A DNA stretch of 64,000 bases, taken from Candidatus Sungiibacteriota bacterium. GTDB lineage: Bacteria; Patescibacteria; Paceibacteria; Sungbacterales; SURF-37. A program made the position numbers and the translations under genes. Below the pieces are notes generated by a model. It made no database searches. It was not told where the DNA came from and was given only the letters and a program-made list of their open reading frames with translations. Below are positions 42,357-50,103 of the stretch, one piece after another (the first letter of the stretch is position 1; each line of letters opens with the position of its first letter). Location: assembly GCA_016186145.1 (NCBI GenBank), contig JACPMF010000007.1, positions 69,580-133,579 on the forward strand, written 5' to 3'.

Positions 42357-42378
42357 ACCCCGGCGTGCCGGGGCGTTT
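42357..42378. terminator. Rho-independent terminator
   Basis: CCCCGGCGTGCCGGGG followed by CGTTTTATT. It sits between tyrS and the convergent acidic-protein gene. Confidence 0.85.
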
Positions 42379-42380
42379 TA

Positions 42381-42539
42381 TTATTCTTCGTTGCCGTCCT
42401 CTCCTCCCGCTTCGCCGTCGTCTTCTTTCTCGTCTTCGTCCTCGTCTTCGTATGAGTCGTCGTCGTAGTATTCGTCGTCTTCTTCGTCGTCCTGGTTTAT
42501 GACAAAAATCGGACTGACTCGCTCAAAAGTATCTAACAT
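42381..42539 (-). CDS. Small protein with extreme acidic tail
   Basis: 52 residues from ATG 42539 (an in-frame TTG at 42617 would give 78). A short hydrophobic/basic head (MLDTFERVSPIFVINQ) is followed by about 35 residues that are almost all Asp, Glu, Gly or Tyr, encoded by a GAA/GAC-rich tract (TCGTCTTCGTC on the + strand). It may mimic nucleic acid or bind basic proteins; a low-complexity expansion is also possible. It lies about 90 bases after ruvC. Confidence 0.5.
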   Translation of the reverse strand: MLDTFERVSPIFVINQDDEEDDEYYDDDSYEDEDEDEKEDDGEAGGEDGNEE

Positions 42540-42630
42540 ACGCGTTATGAACGTATTTTTCGATATTTTGCTTTTTGTTGTTAGTCGACCTTTTTCTTGA
42601 AAAGAAACGAGAATCAACTTTCTCGATTTC

Positions 42631-43113
42631 TTACTTTCCGTCTTTGTTTGCCTGCAGGGCCGTGAGGGCTATCGCAATTGCGTCAGTGATGTCATCAAGC
42701 GCAGGAAGGGCTGCCTGTTTGAGAATCAGGCGAGCCATGTCTTTAACCTGACGTTTGTCGGCTTTTCCATATCCGGTGACAGCCATTTTTACCTCACCCG
42801 GCGTATACTCGCATACCTTAATGGAACGTTCTGCGGCCGTCAAGAGAAATACCCCCCGCGCTTCGGCGACCGCGAGCGCTGTTCTTATATTCTTCGAAAA
42901 GAAAATTTTTTCAAGCGCGATAATGTTAGGGCTGTGGATATCTAACAGTTGAAGAAGGTGTTTCCTCACGGATTTGAGACGTTCTCCTTGTTCCCGCGCC
43001 TCCGGCTGTATTGACCCCGCGTCTATGAGGATTGGGTCGCCGGTTCGTTCGTTTTTTGCAACCACCGCATACCCGACGATGGCGGTTCCGGGATCAATGC
43101 CAAGGATAGTCAT
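42631..43113 (-). CDS. ruvC: Holliday junction resolvase RuvC
   Basis: 160 residues. The four acidic catalytic residues are in ILGIDPGTAIVGYAV (first Asp), ALEKIFF (Glu) and the C-terminal DDITDAIAIALTAL (the Asp pair). VKMAVTGYGKADKRQVKDMARLIL is the typical DNA-binding segment. It cuts junctions moved by RuvAB. Downstream of yebC, the usual order in many bacteria, with a family D hairpin in between. Confidence 0.96.
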   Translation of the reverse strand: MTILGIDPGTAIVGYAVVAKNERTGDPILIDAGSIQPEAREQGERLKSVRKHLLQLLDIHSPNIIALEKIFFSKNIRTALAVAEARGVFLLTAAERSIKVCEYTPGEVKMAVTGYGKADKRQVKDMARLILKQAALPALDDITDAIAIALTALQANKDGK

Positions 43114-43129
43114 ATCATATATTAAGTGT

Positions 43130-43225
43130 TAAATCCGAATTAGGAATCAGGAATTAAGAATCGTGGAGATGAATGATACAAAAAGAGGTTTTTGTTCCCG
43201 GTTCATAGTTCGTTATTCATCATTC
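43130..43225 (-). repeat. Hairpin leader, family D copy 3 (overlaps the yebC 3' end)
   Basis: Read leftward: ATGAATGATGAATAACGAAC pairing with GATTCTTAATTCCTGATTCC words. It lies between yebC and ruvC; the last yebC codons (Met-Asn-Asp-Glu) and TAA are repeat sequence, as in yidD. Confidence 0.65.
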
Positions 43226-43941
43226 ATGTTCGTAAACACTTCCTGTATGTCGTCGTGTTCGTCGAGTTGCTCTTCAAGTTTTTCAAGTTTTGCCTTCGCT
43301 TCCGGCGGAACAGAGATTGGGTTTTGGGGCACATAGTCGATGTGCGGCTCCCCAGCCGGTATTTTCTTTTCAGCAAGCCGCGCTTTGAACGTATCAAGGG
43401 CTGCCGGATCAACATACGCCGTGTATCCTTCGGCGAACTCACGGACATCTTCTGCGCCGGCCTCAATGAGTTTTAGCACAAAGTCATCTAAGGGCCGCGC
43501 GATTGTTTCCTTTGGGAAGTCAACTGCACCGGTTTTTTTAAACATCCAGCTTACACTACCTTCTGCGGCGAGCTTCCCGTCGTTTTCGGAAAGGAGATGT
43601 TTTATCTCGTTCGTGGTCCTGTTTCTGCTGTCGGTAACGCCGAAAATTAAAAGCGCAGTGCCTTCCGGGCCATAGGCCTCGTAACGCACTTCTTCAAGGT
43701 TTTCCTTGGCTCCTGCTCCCGCGGCTCGTTCTATGGCCCTCGTTACGTTTTCTTTCGGCATTCCTGCGGACCGCGCCGTCTCCACTGCCATGCGGAGCTT
43801 TGGGTTCATTGCCGGGTCCGCCCCTTTTTCTTTTGCGGCAATGCTGATGAGCCGCGCCATTTTCGAGAAAATCTTTCCTTTTTTGGCGTCGGTAAGGGCT
43901 TTTTTGTGTTTTATCTGTGCCCATTTTGAGTGTCCGCTCAT
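43213..43941 (-). CDS. yebC: YebC/PmpR (TACO1) family protein
   Basis: 242 residues from ATG 43941; the product begins SGHSKWAQIKHKKALTDAKKG, the canonical YebC opening. NPKLRMAVETARSAGMPKENVTRAIERA and YEAYGPEGTALLIFGVTDSRNRT are diagnostic. YebC proteins act in translation of difficult sequences such as polyproline and were earlier described as regulators. That is relevant here because the secretion locus encodes long proline runs. Confidence 0.95.
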   Translation of the reverse strand: MSGHSKWAQIKHKKALTDAKKGKIFSKMARLISIAAKEKGADPAMNPKLRMAVETARSAGMPKENVTRAIERAAGAGAKENLEEVRYEAYGPEGTALLIFGVTDSRNRTTNEIKHLLSENDGKLAAEGSVSWMFKKTGAVDFPKETIARPLDDFVLKLIEAGAEDVREFAEGYTAYVDPAALDTFKARLAEKKIPAGEPHIDYVPQNPISVPPEAKAKLEKLEEQLDEHDDIQEVFTNMNDE

Positions 43942-43983
43942 GTTACATAACCTACAACTTATATCAGTATATCGCAATTTTTC

Positions 43984-44012
43984 TTGACTTTTTTCTTTCT
44001 ATGGTGTATAAT
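43984..44012 (+). promoter_or_regulatory. Strong sigma-70 promoter
   Basis: TTGACT, 17 bases, TATAAT. It serves the GC-rich orphan gene at 44078, which also has AGGAGG before its ATG. Confidence 0.75.
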
Positions 44013-44077
44013 CAAAGCATCTTTGAAAACTGAAGAATTCGTTACCCCGAACCCCCAACCAACAGGAGGAACGAGAG

Positions 44078-44716
44078 ATGCAGAAAAAGAGCTGGACGGA
44101 CCGATTCGTCGACATCACCCCACGGATGGCGGCTCAGGCCGCCTTCGTCTTCATCGGTGAGAACGCCGAGAAGACGCGGCAAATCAAGTGGCCGGCAACC
44201 CATGTGCACCACGAGGAGCCGCGCATGCGCGGCGACAAGCGGCTGGACGCGACCACGAAGGTCTACCTTTTCGGGATGACGGACATCGAGTCCGTCATGG
44301 CGAGCTTCCGGTTCGCCGACCTCGCGGCTCAGATGATCCAACTCGGCGCCGTGGAGGCGTACGTCGAGTGGACCTTCATGCGGCGGAATGCCCGCGCGGT
44401 TTGCGCCCGGGCGTCCGAGGACGCGGTCTGGGGATTCGGCCGTCCGCACCCGCGGAAGCCGAACTTCAAGCCGCATGCTGACCTCGCGGGCCCGCTGGTC
44501 GACTACCGGCCGAGCATGAAGGAAGGGTGGGTTTTCGAGCCCGTGGTCATGAAGGTGCTCCCGTCATTCGGCGAGGAGTACGCGATGGTGCTCGCGTCGG
44601 AATGGAGCGCCGATCAGGTGGCCATGGTCGCGAGCGACGCGACGGAACTCCCGCCGCACCTCGCGGAGTACCGGTTCAGCGGGACCGGTGGTGCCGCAGA
44701 GTCTCCGTCAGAGTAA
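44078..44716 (+). CDS. GC-rich orphan protein, 212 residues
   Basis: A soluble protein not recognised as any family. It has its own strong promoter, an AGGAGG ribosome site 8 bases before the ATG, and a terminator. Codon choice is markedly GC-rich (third positions mostly G or C: GAC, CTC, GTC, CGG), unlike its neighbours, suggesting acquisition from a high-GC source. Segments such as AAFVFIGENAEKTRQIKWPATH, LDATTKVYLFGMTDIESVM and EEYAMVLASEWSADQVAMV indicate an alpha/beta fold. Function unknown. Confidence 0.7.
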   Translation: MQKKSWTDRFVDITPRMAAQAAFVFIGENAEKTRQIKWPATHVHHEEPRMRGDKRLDATTKVYLFGMTDIESVMASFRFADLAAQMIQLGAVEAYVEWTFMRRNARAVCARASEDAVWGFGRPHPRKPNFKPHADLAGPLVDYRPSMKEGWVFEPVVMKVLPSFGEEYAMVLASEWSADQVAMVASDATELPPHLAEYRFSGTGGAAESPSE

Positions 44717-44761
44717 CGACGGAGAGGCAAGAGTGGCCTTGCCAGTAATCTAGTGTTAATG

Positions 44762-44785
44762 AAGCCCGGTGTCACTACCGGGTTT
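44762..44785 (+). terminator. Rho-independent terminator
   Basis: AAGCCCGGT / ACCGGGTTT with a 6-base loop. Confidence 0.75.
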
Positions 44786-44802
44786 AGTCATTTACGGCGG
44801 GG

Positions 44803-46338
44803 TTAGTTTTCTTGTCGGCTCCGATATTGCAGCGCTTCCAACATATGATTTTCTTTAATGCTTTCCGACTCTGCAAGGTCGGCAATGGTACGCGCAACTT
44901 TGATTGTTCGGTAATATGAGCGCGGAGACATCGAGTGTTTTTCATACGCTTCGAGGAGGAGCGCTTTGACACTTTCCGTAAGCGGGCAGTGTTTTTTTAT
45001 TTCCCGAAGTCCCATTTCCGAATTCGTAAAGATTTTTTGGCCGATGAATCTCTCTTTCTCTATTCTTCGCGCCCGCTCGACATTTTTGCGGGCCTCGGCA
45101 ACAGCGGTATTGTCGGCTTCGTCAGGCGTTTCTTCGTCAATCTTTTTTATTTCAACCTTTGGAACATCAATAAAAAGGTCAATCCGGTCAAGAAGGGGCC
45201 CGGAAATTTTTCTTTGATATTTTGTGATTTGACCGGGCGTACAGACGCATTCATGCGGCGGGTTGTTTAGGTGCCCGCACGGGCATGGGTTCATTGCCGC
45301 AACAAGGATAACATGCGCTGGAAAAGCAACGGTTCCTTGCGCCCGCGAGACCGTGATGACGCGGTCTTCCATGGGTTCACGGAGTGAATTCAATACATAC
45401 GATTGAAATTCCGGCAGTTCGTCAAGAAAAAGAACTCCGCGGTGCGCGAGAGTTATCTCGCCCGGCCTGATCGGGTTTCCCCCGCCGGCAATGGCGACCT
45501 GCGAGGAGGTGTGGTGCGGCGAGCGAAAGGGGCGTTCGGTGTTCACTTCCCCGTTTTTTAAAAATCCTCCGGCGCTATAAATTTTTGCAACTTCAATCAA
45601 TTCTTCTTCCGCAAGCTCCGGAAGAATAGACGGTAATGTCCGCGCAAGAATTGTTTTTCCTGTTCCCGGCGGACCCTGCATAAGGAGATTGTGGCCGCCG
45701 GCCGCGGTGATTTCTAAGGCGCGTTTTGCGTGCCCTTGTCCTTTTATAAGGGAGAAATCGGATCGGTTGTCCTTTTCCGCCTTTTCCGTTTTTTCCGCAA
45801 GATATGCGGCAATCGTTTTTTTGTTTTCGAGGTCATCGAGCAGTTCAAGGATATTTTTAGTTTCTTTTATCTCAATGCCGGAGACGAGGGAGGCTTCACT
45901 TCCGTTTCCTTCCGGCACGTAGAGTGTTGCAAAGCCGGCATTTTTCGCCGCGATTGCCGCGGCAAGCACTCCACGGACCGGTTTTACCGATCCGTCGAGT
46001 CCCAGTTCTCCTAAGAATATTTTCTTTTCCGGATTAAATTTTGTTTGGTCAGATGCGAGAAGGTACCCGAGCGCGATCGGCAAATCAAACGCCGGCCCCT
46101 CTTTTTTGATGTCGGCCGGCGCAAGGTTTACGATAACGCGATGCGGTTTTTTGTGCGGAGCTCTCCCGCCGATGTTTTTTATTGCCGCCCCGATGCGCTC
46201 CCGCGACTCCTGGATTTCTTTATCGGCAAGCCCCACGATGGAAAAAATGTGAAGACCCGGAGAGAGGTCAACTTCAACCGTTATGATTGTCGCATCAAGC
46301 CCCGTAAGTTGTGCTGAATAGAGTTTCACCATGAGCAT
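44803..46338 (-). CDS. comM: ComM/YifB family Mg-chelatase-like AAA+ protein
   Basis: About 511 residues; the start is ATG 46338 or 46332, both just before VKLYSAQLTGLDATIITVEVD, the usual N-terminus. The N-terminal ChlI domain has LPIALGYLLAS and FLGELGLDGSVKPVRGVL. The AAA+ domain has Walker A GPPGTGKTILARTLPSILP and RPFRSPHHTSSQVAIAGGG, plus HRGVLFLDELPEF, with the C-terminal domain SPRSYYRTIKVARTIADL. ComM is a hexameric helicase that drives branch migration during natural transformation. With PilB and ruvB/ruvC it fits a DNA-uptake way of life. Confidence 0.95.
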   Translation of the reverse strand: MLMVKLYSAQLTGLDATIITVEVDLSPGLHIFSIVGLADKEIQESRERIGAAIKNIGGRAPHKKPHRVIVNLAPADIKKEGPAFDLPIALGYLLASDQTKFNPEKKIFLGELGLDGSVKPVRGVLAAAIAAKNAGFATLYVPEGNGSEASLVSGIEIKETKNILELLDDLENKKTIAAYLAEKTEKAEKDNRSDFSLIKGQGHAKRALEITAAGGHNLLMQGPPGTGKTILARTLPSILPELAEEELIEVAKIYSAGGFLKNGEVNTERPFRSPHHTSSQVAIAGGGNPIRPGEITLAHRGVLFLDELPEFQSYVLNSLREPMEDRVITVSRAQGTVAFPAHVILVAAMNPCPCGHLNNPPHECVCTPGQITKYQRKISGPLLDRIDLFIDVPKVEIKKIDEETPDEADNTAVAEARKNVERARRIEKERFIGQKIFTNSEMGLREIKKHCPLTESVKALLLEAYEKHSMSPRSYYRTIKVARTIADLAESESIKENHMLEALQYRSRQEN

Positions 46339-46436
46339 ATTCGTAGCAAACAAAGGTTAGGTCTGTCAAAACTTAACTCCGCAGCATATAATTAAACCGA
46401 AAAGGTCGAACTTGTTATTAACGAGATCGTCGCAAT

Positions 46437-46730
46437 ATGCAAAGAAAAAAAATTAAAAAACTCCCTGCGCTGATGACCCACGCTGAATCTTTGAAGCTTT
46501 TCAATGAGATCGTCGCAATGCGATTAAAGGGATTATCGGCACGTCAAAAGCAAAGTTGGTGGGACTGCTTTGTAGAATGTCTTGGCGTAGAGAATGAGGC
46601 AGTTAAGAATTGTATTGCCGGATGTACAGCCCTTTGTATTGCAAAGCCCCCGGTGTGCGGAGGTTGTATCATCGCGTGCGGCGGAGTGGCTTGGTACAAA
46701 ATTTTTAAGTGCTTGTGGAAATGCTCATAG
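46437..46730 (+). CDS. Cysteine-rich small protein, bacteriocin-like candidate
   Basis: 97 residues. A basic, charged N-terminal half (about 1-45, like a leader) and a C-terminal half with ten cysteines spaced CFVEC, CIAGCTALC, CGGCIIACGG and CLWKC among Ala/Gly/Ile. The layout resembles disulfide-rich or halocin-C8-like antimicrobial peptides. No maturation or export gene is adjacent. A 15-base direct repeat (GAGATCGTCGCAAT) occurs both just before the ATG and at codons about 23-27, indicating a local duplication at the 5' end. Terminator downstream. Confidence 0.6.
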   Translation: MQRKKIKKLPALMTHAESLKLFNEIVAMRLKGLSARQKQSWWDCFVECLGVENEAVKNCIAGCTALCIAKPPVCGGCIIACGGVAWYKIFKCLWKCS

Positions 46731-46757
46731 CTGTAAAAGTGTGTGCTTAGCGAAAAA

Positions 46758-46786
46758 ATAACCTCATTGGATGAGGTTGTTTTTTA
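46758..46786 (+). terminator. Rho-independent terminator
   Basis: AACCTCAT / ATGAGGTT, then TTTTTT. Confidence 0.85.
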
Positions 46787-46893
46787 AAGGTGCTTTCAAG
46801 GTTATTAGCATCGCGGTTGGGCTTTACTTAAAAGGTAAGCCAAAATCAAAACAGCATCTCTTAAAAAGAGCGCCGTTAATTACAACACTAGAA

Positions 46894-47094
46894 CTAGAGC
46901 GTGTCTAAATCGCTATCAGGGAAGTTAAGTAATAAAAATTCTATATTTTCTGTTTTTTCTTCCGGAAAAATTTTTTCCAGCGTTTCCGGCGCTATTTTTA
47001 TTAAACCTTCTGTTGATTTCAAAAGGAGTTGTTTTTTGATTTCCGGGTCGAAATACTGTTCCGGTCCGCCCGACGGTTTTCCATCCGCGAGCCA
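46894..47094 (-). pseudogene. Coding-like continuation beyond an in-frame TAA
   Basis: After the TAA of the upstream gene (47095-47097), the same frame stays open for 66 codons to TAG 46894. Its product reads like protein (WLADGKPSGGPEQYFDPEIK, then IKIAPETLEKIFPEEK), with the same codon preference. It has no start codon of its own in that frame. It is therefore the detached C-terminus of the preceding gene, separated by a nonsense change or bypassed by read-through. Confidence 0.6.
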
Positions 47095-48267
47095 TTACTT
47101 ATAGTAAGTGAGGATCTCGCGCATAGGAACATAAACAAATTTGGTATCGTCAACTGGTTGTCGTGTCACGCTGCTTCTTTCTCTAATTTCCTCGCGCATT
47201 GCTTCAAAATCCTTCCTTTTTTTAGCACGTGGTTTTCTCGCAATATTGATTGTTAGTTGAATTCCAATCCGCTTTCTTTTGTTATCCTCGTAATCTTTTA
47301 CCGACATGCCGTTATCAGCTACCGCAACCCCCCTGAGCCATCTTTTTTTCCTCAATTTAAAATCATATTTAAGTTCTACGTCTTCAAACGCAGTTGATCT
47401 TTCTACACCAAAACCTACACTCGGGTGGTTAAAAGATATCCTTGTTAAGAGTTCGCGGCATGCTCGCTCAGACACTATCCCGCGAACGTTACCATGTTGC
47501 ATTTCGCTCAACAACAAAACCTCAAGGTCTTTTTCTCCAACTCGTGAACCTACTGCCGAAATTCCTTGCGTTGCAAAGAGCTCCTCATCGTACAGTTTTT
47601 CAACGTCACGGCGCGCTTCATTTATTAAAATTCGCTTTGCGATAGCGCGAAAAACAGAATACGGCATTTCACCATCAGGGGTATATGTTATACCCCACGC
47701 GTAGTCTGAAACAACATCTCCGATCCCGAGTACTCTTTTTTGCCCGCTATTATCAATGACGTAGAAGCTCTTTTTGTCGTCGTCATAAAATAAAGTTTGC
47801 CTTTCCTCCGAGTTAAATTCTTCTATTTGTTTTTCTTCGTCTAGTGCCCGAAGCGACCGAGAAAGTTGTTTAACGCGGTTTTTCTTTTTCGCCGTGTATT
47901 CTATCTTTCCCAAAAGACGCTTTTTCTCTTTAACCCGCACCTTCTCTCCACCTCCTATTCTTTGTCTGGGTCGCCTCTCAAAAGAAACTCCGAACCTTTC
48001 TTTCCACCATACGTTTCGTGCCTTATCGAAAAAGGACTGTTCTTCAGAAGTTAGGTCTCGCTCGTGAAGTATGATTGCCATCAAAACCCTCTGCATCCGT
48101 TCCGGTAGTTCGTCTTTTGCATCCAACATAATTTCTAAATAGCCGCGCTGGGTTTCTGCGGCGGTTTCTAACCCAGATTCTTTTTCTACAATTTTTTCTT
48201 CTGGCTCCGTAGACGGAGTTTCTGTCTGCGGAACATTTTCAATTTTTGGCCCACCTTTTATCTCCAT
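47095..48267 (-). CDS. Hypothetical protein, 390 residues, probably truncated by a stop codon
   Basis: Not recognised. A Pro/Glu-rich N-terminus (about 1-45), a helical segment (GYLEIMLDAKDELPERMQRVLMAIILHERDL), a basic stretch (RPRQRIGGGEKVRVKEKKRLLGKIEYTAKKK) and a mixed alpha/beta C-terminal half with ITYTPDGEMPYSVFRAIAKRILINEARRD. It ends YYK-TAA, but the same frame continues for 66 good codons. A TATAAT (48292-48297, leftward) lies about 25 bases before the ATG. The basic character hints at nucleic-acid binding. Confidence 0.65.
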   Translation of the reverse strand: MEIKGGPKIENVPQTETPSTEPEEKIVEKESGLETAAETQRGYLEIMLDAKDELPERMQRVLMAIILHERDLTSEEQSFFDKARNVWWKERFGVSFERRPRQRIGGGEKVRVKEKKRLLGKIEYTAKKKNRVKQLSRSLRALDEEKQIEEFNSEERQTLFYDDDKKSFYVIDNSGQKRVLGIGDVVSDYAWGITYTPDGEMPYSVFRAIAKRILINEARRDVEKLYDEELFATQGISAVGSRVGEKDLEVLLLSEMQHGNVRGIVSERACRELLTRISFNHPSVGFGVERSTAFEDVELKYDFKLRKKRWLRGVAVADNGMSVKDYEDNKRKRIGIQLTINIARKPRAKKRKDFEAMREEIRERSSVTRQPVDDTKFVYVPMREILTYYK

Positions 48268-48486
48268 TTTGTTGAAATTTTCTACGTTCCTATTATATCA
48301 CGTTGGTAATAATCGGTATTGTTCTCTGGCGGAGCATTGACAAAAATTTTTCATTGCGGAGGTATAGCAACAAACCAACGAGCGAACAAAACAAAATAAC
48401 GAAAATTCGCTTACTTCGAATTTCCGTTAATCATTTTGTGCGGTTCGCGAGAAAGGTTTGTCTATGCCGCAGCTGAAAAATTTTTG

Positions 48487-48870
48487 TTAATGCGAAGCGT
48501 GTTCTATGTCAGCCAGCGCCGCCGGATTTGCCTGAAGCCGCTCAAAAGGGATTTCGCCGCTGCACTTTGCGCAAACCCCATAAATGCCCTTTTCCATTCG
48601 TTCAAGAGCTTCATTTACTTCTTTAAGGCGGTCCTCCAACGCAAACTCTTCGGAAAGCTCTGCTCCGTATTCTTCGATTTCGTCCTGCCGTTCTTCAAGG
48701 GCGCCCGAAGAAAAGCTCGATTTTTCTCCCATTGACGGAAAACGGGCGTCCCAGTCCCCTTTCATTTTTGGATCTTTGGTTGCAAAGGACGCAAGCAATT
48801 TCTCCAAGTTTTGTTTTTCCGCGAGGAGTTTATTTTTCAGTTCGGATAAAATTTTTGGGTCAAGAGCCAT
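48487..48870 (-). CDS. TraR/DksA-family protein with incomplete zinc finger
   Basis: 127 residues. A coiled-coil N-terminal half (LSELKNKLLAEKQNLEKLLASF, then RQDEIEEYGAELSEEFALEDRLKEVNEALERMEKG) and the C-terminal GVCAKCSGEIPFERLQANP match DksA/TraR regulators that bind the RNA polymerase secondary channel. The first CxxC is present; the second pair, usually CxxC, is replaced by ADIEHASH, so zinc could be held by histidines or lost.
 It starts GC-ATG directly after leader element copy 3. Confidence 0.85.
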   Translation of the reverse strand: MALDPKILSELKNKLLAEKQNLEKLLASFATKDPKMKGDWDARFPSMGEKSSFSSGALEERQDEIEEYGAELSEEFALEDRLKEVNEALERMEKGIYGVCAKCSGEIPFERLQANPAALADIEHASH

Positions 48871-49056
48871 GCGAATTTTATTTATGAGCCTTAGCGAATA
48901 ACTATAAAATTCAGCACCCTGTTAAATAATTTCGCTGAAGGCGAAATTCCTCTGCCCAAAAAATCATAGATTTATTGGGCAGAGGATTTAACAGGGTAAA
49001 GGTTTTGTAACCAAAATTTGTTCGACATTTCTCCAAATTTTGGACAAAGCCCTTTA
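48871..49056 (-). repeat. Leader element family A, copy 3
   Basis: Spans exactly from the TAA stop of the upstream gene (49054-49056) to the base before the DksA-like ATG. Domain 1: TAAAGGGCTTTGTCC pairs with TAACCAAAATTTG-side bases, ending CAAAACCTTTA. Domain 2: CCCTGTTAAAT / ATTTAACAGGG with arms CCTCTGCCCAA/TTGGGCAGAGG and AATTTCGCC/GCGAAATT. Domain 3: GAATTTTAT-type stem, then GC-ATG. Confidence 0.9.
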
Positions 49057-49947
49057 CCGTGCTTCAAATAATCTATTAATTGTTACCTCCAACGCCTCTT
49101 CCGAGGTTGTTATCACCAAATAGCTTCTTGCCGGAAAAATGAAATAGCCGATCCCAACGTCTTGTTTTAAAGAGAGAAACCGATAATCGACATTCTTAAG
49201 TGTTTTGTCGACAAACGGGGCAATGATCGGTTCCAAGGTTTCTTCCAGAAGGAAAGCCTCAAGGTCTCGCTGAAGGGAGTTTTCTCGACCGAGCATTCCT
49301 GTAAAAGTGCGCGCGGTGTCGCGACTTGCGGTAATGAAGACCGTTTTCGGCCCGCTTGCTCCGTAGTAGATATAGAAAAAAAATTCATTCGAGAGGGAAC
49401 TCCAAGTTTCTTGCAGATTTGTGTTGAGGATGCTGAGGAAGTTCTGCGTAGTAGCGGGCTGCCTTATTTCTCCGGCGCCTTTTATTTTGAAGTAAAGCCG
49501 TTTGAAAGAGCCCGTGCGTTCTCGCGCCGCCGCAGCCGAAGAAAGGGCTTGTCGTAATTGGGTAAGGTTGCCTGCAATCTCCAGTGCCTGTGTTTTTTCA
49601 ACAGAGATGGGAGATGTTGGAATTTTTTCTTCCGCCGGTTGCGCGGGTGTTGTTGCTGGGGTGAGGGATTGGTAAACAAACCATCCGCCGATTGCAACAA
49701 ATAATAGCGCCGCGACAGAAATAGCTATTACGGCAAGGGGTGGGATTCGCGGTTTTCGTTCGGCGGTTTCCGGAAGGGCCCCTTGCTGTTTTGTCATGAT
49801 GTCAAGGAGGGAGGTTTTTCCTCCTTTCATGTATTCTGCGATGTCGGACTTCATGGTCCGTATTTTTGCCTCTTGTCGCGATGTTCCTGTTACCGCAGCA
49901 TTTTTTGATTCGTCCTCGGGACGATTTTGTTGTTCTGGGGTTGGCAT
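49054..49947 (-). CDS. Single-pass membrane protein, 297 residues
   Basis: Not recognised, but of a kind frequent in Parcubacteria: a charged cytoplasmic N-terminus (about 1-65), one membrane helix (LAVIAISVAALLFVAIGGWFVYQS), a Pro/Thr linker, and an external alpha/beta domain (KTQALEIAGNLTQLRQALS, SLSNEFFFYIYYGASGPKTVFITASRDTARTF, RSYLVITTSEEALEVTINRL). Its stop codon is the first triplet of leader element copy 3. Confidence 0.65.
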   Translation of the reverse strand: MPTPEQQNRPEDESKNAAVTGTSRQEAKIRTMKSDIAEYMKGGKTSLLDIMTKQQGALPETAERKPRIPPLAVIAISVAALLFVAIGGWFVYQSLTPATTPAQPAEEKIPTSPISVEKTQALEIAGNLTQLRQALSSAAAARERTGSFKRLYFKIKGAGEIRQPATTQNFLSILNTNLQETWSSLSNEFFFYIYYGASGPKTVFITASRDTARTFTGMLGRENSLQRDLEAFLLEETLEPIIAPFVDKTLKNVDYRFLSLKQDVGIGYFIFPARSYLVITTSEEALEVTINRLFEAR

Positions 49948-50103
49948 TTTTATTTTAGCTACAATACCTCGCGGCTTGCCGCGCGGATAAAATAGAGTAG
50001 AAGCTAAAATATCCTGAGCGAAGTCGAAGGATTACCACCTGATATTGATACCATGATGCTTGCATTGAGGGGGGGGGAAGATGAAATTATGAGCGTTTCT
50101 TTT

